From contig NZ_CAJHOA010000006.1 of the NCBI RefSeq assembly GCF_905120345.1, forward strand, positions 175,898 through 239,897: a stretch of 64,000 bases of DNA, read 5' to 3'. Every line of letters starts with the position of its first letter. The stretch's first letter is position 1. This document shows, piece after piece, positions 1-9,624 of this stretch. The notes beneath the pieces were generated by a model, which was not told where the DNA came from, made no database searches, and saw only the letters and a list, made by a program, of their open reading frames with translations. Source of the stretch: Denitrificimonas caeni. Lineage in GTDB: Bacteria > Pseudomonadota > Gammaproteobacteria > Pseudomonadales > Pseudomonadaceae. The position numbers and the translations under genes are program-made.

Positions 1-950
1 TAGAAAGTACTCACATCAGCAAAGCCTAAAGCACCAGCGATATCGACAAAAGTATAATGCTCATCAGCCAGCCATTTGATCGCCAGCGAACTGCGCACTG
101 CATCTTTAAGCCGCTGATAACTCTGACCTTCTTCGTTTAAGCGGCGCTGCAAAGTGGATACCGACATAAACAAATCGGCAGCTAAGTCGATCGCATCAGG
201 CCAGTGCTTAGGATCACTATTGAGCAGCTGACGACGAATCTGACTGGTTAAACTCTGCTCATCACGGTATTTGACCATGATGTTATTGGGGGCATGGCGC
301 AAAAAGCGTTGCAAGTCTTGTGCACTGCGTTTAATTGGCGCACTTAAAATATCCGCAGAAAACAATATTTGTGATTGTCGACAATCGAAACGTAGGTTGT
401 CAGAAAACATCACCCGATAGTCATCAATAAACTCAGGCTCAGGGCAGCGCGAATCAACCGATAACAACGCCACACGTTGGTTAGCTAACCAACAGGTCAA
501 GCCATGCACATACATCCAAAACGTAAAATAGGTGAACGCTCGTGAGGGCTGCGCACTTTCTTCACGTAACACCACCGCGGCCATACTCTGCTGGGTGCGT
601 AGCACCGCGCGTTTATCGGCAAAGATCAGCGTTAAAAACTGTAACGCCACTTCCAGACCTTGCCCCACCGTAGTCTGCTGCGCCGCCATGCTACACATAA
701 AAGCAAAGCTGCCGGGGCGCATGCTGCGCTGATCCATTAAAAAAAACTCATCTTGGATGGTGCGCCGTAAACGTCGCCAAAGGCGCGCATAGTGCTTGAC
801 CGGTACACGCTGAGCATCGTCAGCCATGATCTGCGCGTCAAAGGGGGTACCATTTAATAAATCCTCTAGGGTCCAGCCCTGCTGCAATGGTGCATACAGT
901 GCTTCACGCACCATTACCGCTGAAACTGTTCCTGAGCGCTGCATACGCAT
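1..950 (-). CDS. AraC-family transcriptional regulator with arabinose-binding-type N-terminal domain (3' end outside window)
   Basis: The reading frame is open from an ATG at 950 down to base 1, so about 316 residues are present and the C-terminus lies outside the window. The N-terminal two thirds resembles the AraC 'arabinose-binding' domain found in many Pseudomonas regulators. The C-terminal part shows the AraC helix-turn-helix, including SVSTLQRRLNEEG and FVDIAGALGFADVSTF. A strong ribosome site, GGAGGAG at about 960-966, decides the start. The ATG lies 1 nt after the stop of the LysR gene, so the two are probably co-transcribed. In P. aeruginosa the mms genes are controlled by an AraC-type regulator (MmsR), so a role in the adjacent valine pathway is plausible but not shown. 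Confidence 0.85.
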   Translation of the reverse strand, partial: MRMQRSGTVSAVMVREALYAPLQQGWTLEDLLNGTPFDAQIMADDAQRVPVKHYARLWRRLRRTIQDEFFLMDQRSMRPGSFAFMCSMAAQQTTVGQGLEVALQFLTLIFADKRAVLRTQQSMAAVVLREESAQPSRAFTYFTFWMYVHGLTCWLANQRVALLSVDSRCPEPEFIDDYRVMFSDNLRFDCRQSQILFSADILSAPIKRSAQDLQRFLRHAPNNIMVKYRDEQSLTSQIRRQLLNSDPKHWPDAIDLAADLFMSVSTLQRRLNEEGQSYQRLKDAVRSSLAIKWLADEHYTFVDIAGALGFADVSTF

Positions 951-951
951 A

Positions 952-1863
952 TCACGACTCCTCCATGGCTTTGGTCTGCGGCAACACTATCGATTGTTGG
1001 ATCTCTGCTTGTTCTCGCAAAAAATTCCACACTGTACGCATGCGCGCAATATCTTTCAGTTCAATGGGCATCAGCATCCAAAACGTTCTGGTAAAGCTCA
1101 CATCAGCAGCCAATACACGACGTAAACGCGGTTCTTTACAGGCAGCAAAGGCCGGTAAAATAGCTAAACCTGCGCCTGCCGCTACAGCTTGCTGCTGGGC
1201 TAAAATACTGGTACTGCGCAAATTGGCGCTACTGGGCTTGACCAACTCATCTAGAAACATCAGTTCTTTACTGAATAATAAATCATCCACATAACTGACA
1301 AAGCGATGTTCACGTAACTGTTCACGATGAGTAATCTCAGGATGCTGGGCTAAGTAATCAACACTACCGTACAGGTGCAAAGCATAATCGGTGAGGCGTG
1401 TGATGATAAAAGGCCCACGCTCGGGACGCTCTAAAGTAATAACAATATCCGCTTCGTTACGCGATAACTGCACAGCACGTGGTAAGGCTAACAAATCTAC
1501 TTTCAAATGCGGAAAGCGCTGCCCCAGCTCGGCGAGATGCTCAGCCAATAGCAAGGTACTGTAGCCTTCGGTCGCGCCAATACGCACATGCCCCGACAGC
1601 TGCTCACCCAAATTGGGTAAAGAATCAGAAATACCGACAAACGCACTTTCCATCGCCTCAACCTGAGGCAACAACGCGCGCCCAGCCTCGGTCAACTTGT
1701 AGCCTTCATGCTCACGTAAAAATAACGCCCGCCCTAAACTCTTCTCCAGCGCTTGGACTTTGCGCGACACCGTGGTGTGATCGACTTCCATGCGTCGCGC
1801 CGCAATCACTAAGCGCCCCGCCCTAGCCAATTCTAAAAAAAACCGTAACTGTTCCCAATCCAT
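952..1863 (-). CDS. LysR-family transcriptional regulator
   Basis: The 303-residue protein has the LysR layout. A winged helix-turn-helix occupies about residues 1-60 (DWEQLRFFLELARAGRL, then HTTVSRKVQALEKSLG), followed by a periplasmic-binding-protein-like effector domain from about residue 90. It is divergent from mmsA with a 151-bp gap that carries paired inverted repeats, typical of LysR control of a divergent operon. It is followed after 1 nt by the AraC regulator. The likely target is the mms operon; the inducer is unknown. The family call is firm, and the target is inferred from position. Confidence 0.9.
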   Translation of the reverse strand: MDWEQLRFFLELARAGRLVIAARRMEVDHTTVSRKVQALEKSLGRALFLREHEGYKLTEAGRALLPQVEAMESAFVGISDSLPNLGEQLSGHVRIGATEGYSTLLLAEHLAELGQRFPHLKVDLLALPRAVQLSRNEADIVITLERPERGPFIITRLTDYALHLYGSVDYLAQHPEITHREQLREHRFVSYVDDLLFSKELMFLDELVKPSSANLRSTSILAQQQAVAAGAGLAILPAFAACKEPRLRRVLAADVSFTRTFWMLMPIELKDIARMRTVWNFLREQAEIQQSIVLPQTKAMEES

Positions 1864-1892
1864 AGCGTCCTCAACAAGGTTTTAGTATCAGT

Positions 1893-1949
1893 GTGCATTT
1901 TTGCAGAGCACATCTGCAATCAGCAGGGTTGCGGCAAGCAAAAATGCAC
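1893..1949. promoter_or_regulatory. Nested inverted repeats between LysR gene and mmsA (candidate operator)
   Basis: A perfect 12-bp inverted repeat pairs GTGCATTTTTGC at 1893-1904 with GCAAAAATGCAC at 1938-1949. Nested within it is TTGCAGA at 1901-1907 and TCTGCAA at 1913-1919, perfect 7-bp arms separated by 5 bp. Such dyads fit a LysR-type recognition plus activation site. The binding protein is inferred from position. Confidence 0.6.
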
Positions 1950-1984
1950 TGCTAGCATGAAAGCACATTTAGTCAGTCAATCAC

Positions 1985-1992
1985 AAAAATAA
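1985..1992 (+). promoter_or_regulatory. A-rich Crc/Hfq-type motif in mmsA leader
   Basis: AAAAATAA, 22 nt before the mmsA start, fits the AANAANAA pattern bound by Hfq with Crc in Pseudomonas catabolite repression. It lies just upstream of the mmsA ribosome site (GAGGCG near 2003). This is a short motif, so the call rests on position and on the presence of crcZ in the same window. Confidence 0.4.
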
Positions 1993-2014
1993 TTTAATAC
2001 TGAGGCGTACCAAT

Positions 2015-3523
2015 ATGACAGCTGTTCAAGTCCCAACCATTAAACTTCTTATCGATGGTCAGTTTGTTGAATCCAAAACTGAGCAATGGCGTGATGTGAT
2101 CAACCCCGCCACGCAAGAAGTGTTAGCTAAAGTTCCTTTTGCCACTGCCGAAGAAATTCATGCGGCCGTTGCCAGCGCTAAGAAAGCCTTTAAAACCTGG
2201 CGCAAAACCCCTATCGGTGCACGAGCACGTATTTTTCTTAAGTACCAGCAGCTGATCCGTGAAAACATGGCAGAACTGGCCGCCCTGTTAACTGCCGAGC
2301 AAGGCAAAACCCTAGCCGATGCTGAAGGCGATGTGTTTCGTGGCTTAGAAGTCGTAGAGCACGCGGCGGCGATTGGTAACCTACAATTGGGCGAGCTCGC
2401 CAATAACGTCGCCAATGGCGTTGACACCTACACACTGCTGCAACCACTGGGTGTCTGTGCCGGTATTACTCCGTTCAACTTCCCCGCGATGATTCCACTG
2501 TGGATGTTCCCAATGGCCATCGTCACCGGTAACACCTTTGTTCTTAAGCCATCTGAACAAGATCCAATGGTTACCATGCGTTTGGTTGAACTGGCTGTAG
2601 AAGCCGGTATCCCAGCAGGGGTACTCAACGTAATTCATGGCGGCCCCGATGCCGTCAACGGTATCTGTGATCACCAAGATATCAAAGCAGTCTCCTTTGT
2701 TGGTTCCACCCATGTCGGCACCCATGTCTACAATCGCTCATCATTGGCCGGTAAGCGTGTGCAGTGCATGATGGGCGCTAAAAACCACGGCGTGGTGATG
2801 CCTGATGCCAATAAAGAACAAACGCTGAATGCGATTGCCGGTGCGGCCTTTGGCGCCGCCGGTCAGCGCTGCATGGCGCTGCCAGTGATTGTATTGGTGG
2901 GCGAAGCACAAAGTTGGTTGCCAGAATTGGTCGCCAAAGCTAAAACGCTCAAAGTGAATGCCGGCTGCCAAGCAGGTACCGATGTGGGACCAGTGATTTC
3001 CAAGCAAGCCTTGGCACGGATTAGCGATCTGATTGAGAGCGGCGCCAGCCAAGGTGCACAGATGGATCTGGATGGTCGCAACCCAAGCGTGCCAGGTTTT
3101 GAGCAAGGCAACTTTGTTGGCCCCACTATCTTCTCTGGCGTAAACACCTCAATGCGTATTTACCAAGAAGAAATTTTTGGTCCAGTGTTGTGCGTGATGC
3201 AGGCTGACACGCTAGAGCAAGCCATTGAGCTGATTAATGCCAATCCTAACGGTAACGGTACCGCTATCTTTACTCGTTCGGGTGCCACCGCACGTCGCTT
3301 CCAAGAAGAGATTGATGTGGGCCAAGTGGGCATTAACGTACCAATTCCAGTACCGGTACCGATGTTCTCTTTCACTGGCTCACGCGCCTCTAAGCTGGGT
3401 GATCTCGGTCCGTACGGCAAACAAGTGGTGCAGTTTTACACCCAAACTAAAACAGTCACCGCCCGTTGGTTTGATGAAGATGAAGCGGTTGGCGCACTCA
3501 ACACCACCATCAGCTTGAAATAA
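2015..3523 (+). CDS. mmsA: CoA-acylating methylmalonate-semialdehyde dehydrogenase
   Basis: The enzyme oxidises methylmalonate semialdehyde to propionyl-CoA with NAD+ and CoA, the last step of valine degradation. The 502-residue protein belongs to the aldehyde dehydrogenase superfamily. It has the [13 protein letters not shown] segment near residues 152-164, the cofactor-binding SFVGST at 227-232, and the catalytic cysteine C286 in [13 protein letters not shown]. The family pattern of Asn rather than the usual Glu before the active site ([10 protein letters not shown]) marks the CoA-dependent MmsA type. It is the first gene of an operon with mmsB, a 3-hydroxyisobutyryl-CoA hydrolase and an acyl-CoA dehydrogenase. 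Length and motifs are normal. Confidence 0.95.
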   Translation: MTAVQVPTIKLLIDGQFVESKTEQWRDVINPATQEVLAKVPFATAEEIHAAVASAKKAFKTWRKTPIGARARIFLKYQQLIRENMAELAALLTAEQGKTLADAEGDVFRGLEVVEHAAAIGNLQLGELANNVANGVDTYTLLQPLGVCAGITPFNFPAMIPLWMFPMAIVTGNTFVLKPSEQDPMVTMRLVELAVEAGIPAGVLNVIHGGPDAVNGICDHQDIKAVSFVGSTHVGTHVYNRSSLAGKRVQCMMGAKNHGVVMPDANKEQTLNAIAGAAFGAAGQRCMALPVIVLVGEAQSWLPELVAKAKTLKVNAGCQAGTDVGPVISKQALARISDLIESGASQGAQMDLDGRNPSVPGFEQGNFVGPTIFSGVNTSMRIYQEEIFGPVLCVMQADTLEQAIELINANPNGNGTAIFTRSGATARRFQEEIDVGQVGINVPIPVPVPMFSFTGSRASKLGDLGPYGKQVVQFYTQTKTVTARWFDEDEAVGALNTTISLK

Positions 3524-3526
3524 GTC

Positions 3527-3557
3527 ACTCCCGCCTGGCGCAACAGTCAGGCGGAGT
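3527..3557 (+). repeat. Intercistronic stem-loop between mmsA and mmsB
   Basis: ACTCCCGCCTG at 3527-3537 pairs with CAGGCGGAGT at 3548-3557 with one bulged C. No T-run follows, so it is more likely an mRNA-stabilising or differential-expression hairpin than a terminator. Confidence 0.5.
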
Positions 3558-3631
3558 TACTGCACTGAAGATTAAAATTTAACCTACTTAGCATCGACAC
3601 TCGCAACAATCATAATAAGCGGAGATCAACC

Positions 3632-4519
3632 ATGCATATCGGATTTTTAGGCCTCGGCAATATGGGCAGTCCAATGGCCAGTAACCTACTTAAAGCAGGT
3701 TACCAACTGAGCGTTTTTGACCTGTCCAGCAACGCCGTTAGCGAACTGGCAGAAAAAGGTGCACAAGCCTGCGCCTCAGTACAAGCGCTGGTGGCTGCCG
3801 CTCCTGATGTACTCATTACCATGTTACCGGCCGCTGTCCACGTTAAAGGTGTCTACCTTGGCAGTGAAGGTTTAATTGAGCAGCTGAGTCAACCAACCTA
3901 TTTAATTGATTGCTCAACCATTGATCCGCACAGCGCACGTGAAGTGGCAAAAATTGCAAAAGAAGCGGGACACACCATGCTTGATGCACCGGTCTCCGGC
4001 GGCACAACCGGCGCGCAAGCAGCGACCCTAACCTTTATGGTCGGTGCTGCAGCCGAAGATTTACAGCACATACAGCCGATCCTGCAAGCCATGGGCAAAA
4101 ACATTACCCATTGCGGTGATAGCGGTAATGGCCAAGTGGCAAAAGTCGCCAATAACATGCTACTGGGTATTTCCATGGTTGGTGTGGCTGAAGCGATGGC
4201 GCTGGGTGTGGCCTTAGGTATGGATGCCAAAGTCCTTGCTGGGATTATTAACACCTCCAGTGGTCGCTGCTGGAGTTCTGAAATCAATAACCCTTACCCA
4301 GATGTTTTAGAGAACGCACCAGCCAGTCGCGGTTATAGTGGTGGTTTTGGTAGCGACTTAATGCTTAAAGACCTAGGCTTAGCCACAGAAGCGGCACGTC
4401 TCAGCAAGCAACCGGTGATGCTGGGCGCGGCGGCACAACAGCTCTATCAAGCCTTTAGCTTACAAGGCCACGGCAGCCTCGATTTTTCTGCCATTATCAA
4501 ACTGTATTTAAAGGAGTGA
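3632..4519 (+). CDS. mmsB: 3-hydroxyisobutyrate dehydrogenase
   Basis: It oxidises 3-hydroxyisobutyrate to methylmalonate semialdehyde with NAD+, directly feeding MmsA. The 295-residue protein has the N-terminal Rossmann glycine motif GFLGLGNMGSPM (residues 4-15), the substrate motif DAPVSGGTTGA near 118-128 and the catalytic lysine K171 in GNGQVAKVANNML. A GGAG ribosome site precedes the start. It overlaps the ribosome site of the next gene, indicating tight operon organisation. The length is typical of the beta-hydroxyacid dehydrogenase family. Confidence 0.95.
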   Translation: MHIGFLGLGNMGSPMASNLLKAGYQLSVFDLSSNAVSELAEKGAQACASVQALVAAAPDVLITMLPAAVHVKGVYLGSEGLIEQLSQPTYLIDCSTIDPHSAREVAKIAKEAGHTMLDAPVSGGTTGAQAATLTFMVGAAAEDLQHIQPILQAMGKNITHCGDSGNGQVAKVANNMLLGISMVGVAEAMALGVALGMDAKVLAGIINTSSGRCWSSEINNPYPDVLENAPASRGYSGGFGSDLMLKDLGLATEAARLSKQPVMLGAAAQQLYQAFSLQGHGSLDFSAIIKLYLKE

Positions 4520-4524
4520 TCGCC

Positions 4525-5595
4525 ATGCACGATCAGCATGCACTACTACTGACTGATGTTCGCAACCGAGTGGGTCACCTGACCCTCAATCGCGTCAGCG
4601 CGTTTAACGCGATTAATCTTGAGATGGTGCGCGGCATCCAACAACAACTGGATGAGTGGGCCGCTGATGAAGAAGTGGTTGCAGTGGTCTTGCGTGCCAA
4701 CGGCGATAAAGCCTTTTGTGCCGGCGGTGATATTCGCGAACTCTATGCCAATGCAAAACAAGGCAACAGCTTAAACGCGACCTTCTTTAGCGAAGAATAT
4801 GCGCTCGACCAATGGATTCATGCCTACCCTAAACCTATGATCGCGCTGATGGATGGTCTAGTTTTAGGCGGCGGTATGGGTCTGGCGCAAGGCGCAAGCT
4901 TTCGTATCGTCACCGAAAAAGCCCGTCTTGGCATGCCAGAAGTCAGTATTGGCTTCTTCCCTGATGTCGGCGGCAGCTACTTTCTCTCACGCTTGTCCGG
5001 TGAAATCGGCACCTATATGGGCGTGACTGGCAACCCCGTCGGCGCCGCTGATGCCTTGCAGCTCGGCTTGGCAGATTGGTTCTTACACCAAGAGCAAATC
5101 AGCGAACTGGATCGTTGCTTGGACACTATGCAATGGGGTCACTCTTCACAAGAAGCCATTCGTAGTTTATTGAATACCTTAGCCAGCAAACACGCGTCAG
5201 GCGCGCAATTGACCGCTGTACGCTCAGCCATTGATAAGCACTTTGCCCACCACTCGATCGCTGAAATTATCGCTTCATTAGCCAGCGAATCCGACGCCAG
5301 CATTCAAGCATGGCGCGATGATATTTTAGCCACATTAAAGACGCGTTCACCTTTAGCCATGGCCACCACCTTAGAAATGCTGCGGCGCGGCAAGCAACTG
5401 TCCCTGGCTGACTGTTTCCGTCTGGAATATCACCTTGGTTCACAGTGGTTTACTAAAGGCGACTTTATGGAAGGGGTGCGCGCCCTGATTATTGATAAAG
5501 ACAAAAACCCACAATGGCAGCCGGCAACCATCGAAGACTTAGAACACACAAAACTCGATGAGCTGTTTGCAGGCTTTAAAGCGCGCTCTGCGTAA
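4525..5595 (+). CDS. 3-hydroxyisobutyryl-CoA hydrolase (enoyl-CoA hydratase/isomerase family)
   Basis: It hydrolyses 3-hydroxyisobutyryl-CoA to 3-hydroxyisobutyrate in valine breakdown. The 356-residue length is that of the hydrolase rather than the shorter (about 260) enoyl-CoA hydratases. Diagnostic segments are the oxyanion-hole LGGGMGLAQGASFRI, MPEVSIGFFPDVGGSYFLSR and the C-terminal FRLEYHLGSQWF. The start is placed at ATG 4525, 8 nt after AAGGAG (4511-4516). An in-frame GTG at 4516 lies inside that ribosome site and is unlikely. It sits between mmsB and the acyl-CoA dehydrogenase, so the operon encodes contiguous pathway steps. A plain enoyl-CoA hydratase activity cannot be excluded. 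Confidence 0.88.
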   Translation: MHDQHALLLTDVRNRVGHLTLNRVSAFNAINLEMVRGIQQQLDEWAADEEVVAVVLRANGDKAFCAGGDIRELYANAKQGNSLNATFFSEEYALDQWIHAYPKPMIALMDGLVLGGGMGLAQGASFRIVTEKARLGMPEVSIGFFPDVGGSYFLSRLSGEIGTYMGVTGNPVGAADALQLGLADWFLHQEQISELDRCLDTMQWGHSSQEAIRSLLNTLASKHASGAQLTAVRSAIDKHFAHHSIAEIIASLASESDASIQAWRDDILATLKTRSPLAMATTLEMLRRGKQLSLADCFRLEYHLGSQWFTKGDFMEGVRALIIDKDKNPQWQPATIEDLEHTKLDELFAGFKARSA

Positions 5596-5624
5596 GCCAA
5601 TGCGTGTATTAAAGGAATCTCACA

Positions 5625-6776
5625 ATGCATGATATCGAATTTTCTGAAGAGCAACGTATGATCCGTGATATGGCACGGGACTTTTCTAAAACAGAACTGG
5701 CACCCAACGCCGCCACATGGGAAAAAGCCGGCTGGCTCGATGATGGCATGCTCAAGCAAATGGGCGAGCTGGGCTTTTTAGGCATGGTTGTGCCTGAAGA
5801 ATGGGGCGGCTCCTATATCGACTACACGTGTTACGCTCTTGCCTTAGAAGAAATTTCAGTAGGCTGCGCAGCCACAGGCGCGGTGATGAGTATTCACAAC
5901 TCAGTGGGTTGCACACCGATTCTCAACTGGGGTACTGAAGAGCAAAAGAAAGAGTGGATCCCGCAGTTAGCCTCAGGGCAGACGTTGGCGTGCTTCTGCT
6001 TAACCGAACCACAGGCCGGATCAGAAGCCAATAATTTGCGCACCAAAGCGGTGGAAGATGGCGAGCACTGGGTGCTCAATGGCAGCAAGCAGTTTATTAG
6101 TAATGCTAAACGTGCGGGCTTGGCCATTGTCTTTGCCGTGACTGACCCTGAGTTGGGTAAAAAAGGCTTGTCGGCGTTTTTAGTACCCACAGATACACCG
6201 GGCTTTGAAGTGGAGCGCATGGAGCAGAAAATGGGCTTACGCGCTTCTGATACCTGCGCGATTAGCTTGGTTAACTGCCGTATCCCTAAAGCAAATATGC
6301 TGGGTCCACGGGGTAAAGGCTTGGCTTTAGCGCTGTCTGGCTTAGAAGGTGGACGTTTAGGCATTGCTGCACAAGCCGTCGGTATTGCCCGTGCCGCTTT
6401 TGAAGCCGCGTTGATTTACGCTCGCGAGCGGGTACAGTTTGGCAAACCTATTGCTGAGCACCAAAGTATCGCGAATATGCTGGCTGATATGCATACGCAA
6501 ATTAATGCGGCACGGCATATGATTCTCTATGCTGCGCGCTTGCGGACCGCTGGTCTGCCCTGCTTATCCGAAGCGTCACAGGCTAAACTATTTGCTTCGG
6601 AAATGGCTGAAAAAGTCTGCTCCAAAGCCATTCAAATTCATGGTGGCTACGGTTATTTAGAAGATTACGCGGTAGAACGTCATTACCGTGATGCGCGTAT
6701 CACGCAAATTTATGAAGGCACCAGCGAAGTGCAGCGCATCCTTATTGCACGCCAATTGGCTGACTACCCTTTGTAA
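5625..6776 (+). CDS. Acyl-CoA dehydrogenase, probably isobutyryl-CoA dehydrogenase
   Basis: This FAD-dependent enzyme introduces the alpha-beta double bond into short acyl-CoAs, passing electrons to electron-transfer flavoprotein. The 383-residue protein shows the three-domain acyl-CoA dehydrogenase pattern. [19 protein letters not shown] is the FAD/substrate loop, [20 protein letters not shown] is in the helical domain, and the catalytic base E364 lies in [12 protein letters not shown]. Operon context with mmsAB and the hydrolase favours isobutyryl-CoA as substrate. Specificity within the family cannot be settled from sequence alone. A ribosome site, AAAGGAA, precedes the ATG. Confidence 0.9.
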   Translation: MHDIEFSEEQRMIRDMARDFSKTELAPNAATWEKAGWLDDGMLKQMGELGFLGMVVPEEWGGSYIDYTCYALALEEISVGCAATGAVMSIHNSVGCTPILNWGTEEQKKEWIPQLASGQTLACFCLTEPQAGSEANNLRTKAVEDGEHWVLNGSKQFISNAKRAGLAIVFAVTDPELGKKGLSAFLVPTDTPGFEVERMEQKMGLRASDTCAISLVNCRIPKANMLGPRGKGLALALSGLEGGRLGIAAQAVGIARAAFEAALIYARERVQFGKPIAEHQSIANMLADMHTQINAARHMILYAARLRTAGLPCLSEASQAKLFASEMAEKVCSKAIQIHGGYGYLEDYAVERHYRDARITQIYEGTSEVQRILIARQLADYPL

Positions 6777-6802
6777 CCTAACCCACTTTTATCGCGCCCA
6801 AT

Positions 6803-6839
6803 AAAAAACGGCTACCCATCACTGAGTAGCCGTTTTTTT
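6803..6839. terminator. Bidirectional terminator between mms operon and groL
   Basis: CGGCTAC (6809-6815) pairs with GTAGCCG (6826-6832), flanked by an A-run on the left and seven T on the right. It can stop transcription from both convergent operons. Confidence 0.9.
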
Positions 6840-6873
6840 GATGCTTTAGAGCGTAATAGTAAGGTAAAAAACC

Positions 6874-8523
<1,650 letters not shown>

Positions 8524-8556
8524 TCAATTCTGTGTCATTAAACGCAAGGGTATAAA

Positions 8557-8850
8557 TTAAGCTTCAACAACCGCGAGAATCTCGCTTTCGCTCATTACCA
8601 GCAGTTCTTCGCCATCAACTTTAATAGCATTGCTACCAGAATAAGGACCAAAAACCACTTTATCGCCTACGCTTACTGCGATTGCACGTACGTCACCATT
8701 ATCTAAAACGCGACCTGTACCAACGGCAACAATTTCGCCTTGGTTTGGTTTTTCAGCCGCTGAACCAGGTAGCACGATGCCACCGGCGGTTTTAGTTTCT
8801 TCTTCGCTGCGGCGGATTACCACACGGTCATGCAGAGGACGAAGCTTCAT
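8557..8850 (-). CDS. groS: Co-chaperonin GroES (Hsp10)
   Basis: This is the heptameric lid of the GroEL folding chamber. The 97-residue protein begins [14 protein letters not shown], contains the mobile loop [15 protein letters not shown] that contacts GroEL, and ends in the conserved [11 protein letters not shown] segment. It is the first gene of the groS-groL operon, downstream of a sigma-32 promoter. The upstream neighbour fxsA on the same strand matches the order seen in Pseudomonas. Confidence 0.98.
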   Translation of the reverse strand: MKLRPLHDRVVIRRSEEETKTAGGIVLPGSAAEKPNQGEIVAVGTGRVLDNGDVRAIAVSVGDKVVFGPYSGSNAIKVDGEELLVMSESEILAVVEA

Positions 8851-8990
8851 TGTCGATCTCTCCCAACGGGTTAGTTACATCAACCGATGTCACTCATCGG
8901 CACGTTTATTAAGTCCGGCAAACCGGCGTGTACTGCGCCATAGGCACAATACACAATGATCTGCTAATGCAGAATTTGTAAGTGTTTGTT

Positions 8991-9020
8991 ATATGCGGGC
9001 GCCTCTACGTATTTCAAGGG
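8991..9020 (-). promoter_or_regulatory. Sigma-32 heat-shock promoter of groS-groL
   Basis: Read on the minus strand, CCCTTGAA (9020-9013) is followed after 13 nt by CCCGCATAT (8999-8991). This closely fits the RpoH consensus. It lies about 140 nt before the groS start, and the leader between holds no gene. No CIRCE element was seen. Confidence 0.85.
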
Positions 9021-9049
9021 CTGCCCTGATATTTTTTTACCAGAGGCGC
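8999..9049. repeat. Inverted repeat bracketing the groS heat-shock -35 region
   Basis: GCGCCTCT at 8999-9006 is the reverse complement of AGAGGCGC at 9042-9049. The arms enclose the -35 element and an inner AGGGCTGCCCT palindrome. The repeat lies immediately after the fxsA stop and may act as the fxsA 3' hairpin as well. Confidence 0.5.
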
Positions 9050-9059
9050 AATGCAGCGC

Positions 9060-9530
9060 TTAAGGATCTTTACGCTCAAATTCGCCTTCAATGATCTGCG
9101 CGGGACGGTTTTCTGGACCGCGTCGCTGCTCAGTGTAGGTGCTGCTTTGCGTGTAGAACTGCTGCGATTGCGCAGGTCTTTGGGTCATATGCCGGCCAAT
9201 ACGATTAATCAGCCACTGACGCGTGATGGGTAGCAAGCAAACTAGGCCCACCACATCACTGATAAAGCCGGGTAAAAACAACAAGCCACCAGCCACCACC
9301 AGCAACAAGCCGTTGAGCATTTCGCGGTTCGGCACTTCACCCTGCGCCATCCGTTGCCGCACACTTAATGCTGTGGTCAATCCCGCCAAGCGGATACAAA
9401 GCACGCCCAACGCACCACTGGCCAAGACTAATAGCAAGGTTGCTGCTGCACCAATGCTTGAGCCAACACGAATCATCACAAACAGCTCTAACAATGGAAA
9501 AGCTAAAAACACTAAAAACAAACCACGCAT
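9060..9530 (-). CDS. fxsA: FxsA-family inner-membrane protein
   Basis: The 156-residue protein has several hydrophobic segments: residues about 1-22, 27-50 and 75-100. It ends in a polar, Gln-rich tail. The N-terminal pattern, with PLLELFVMIRVGSSIGA, is typical of FxsA, named for suppression of F-plasmid exclusion of phage T7 in E. coli. Its cellular role is otherwise unclear. It sits upstream of groS on the same strand, as in other Pseudomonas. Confidence 0.88.
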   Translation of the reverse strand: MRGLFLVFLAFPLLELFVMIRVGSSIGAAATLLLVLASGALGVLCIRLAGLTTALSVRQRMAQGEVPNREMLNGLLLVVAGGLLFLPGFISDVVGLVCLLPITRQWLINRIGRHMTQRPAQSQQFYTQSSTYTEQRRGPENRPAQIIEGEFERKDP

Positions 9531-9624
9531 TATGCGTACCTTTACATGTGGATATAGTTACTTAATGCACCCTAACACATTCAATCTCAAGGGGCGCACC
9601 ACTCAGATCATGTAACAAAATACA

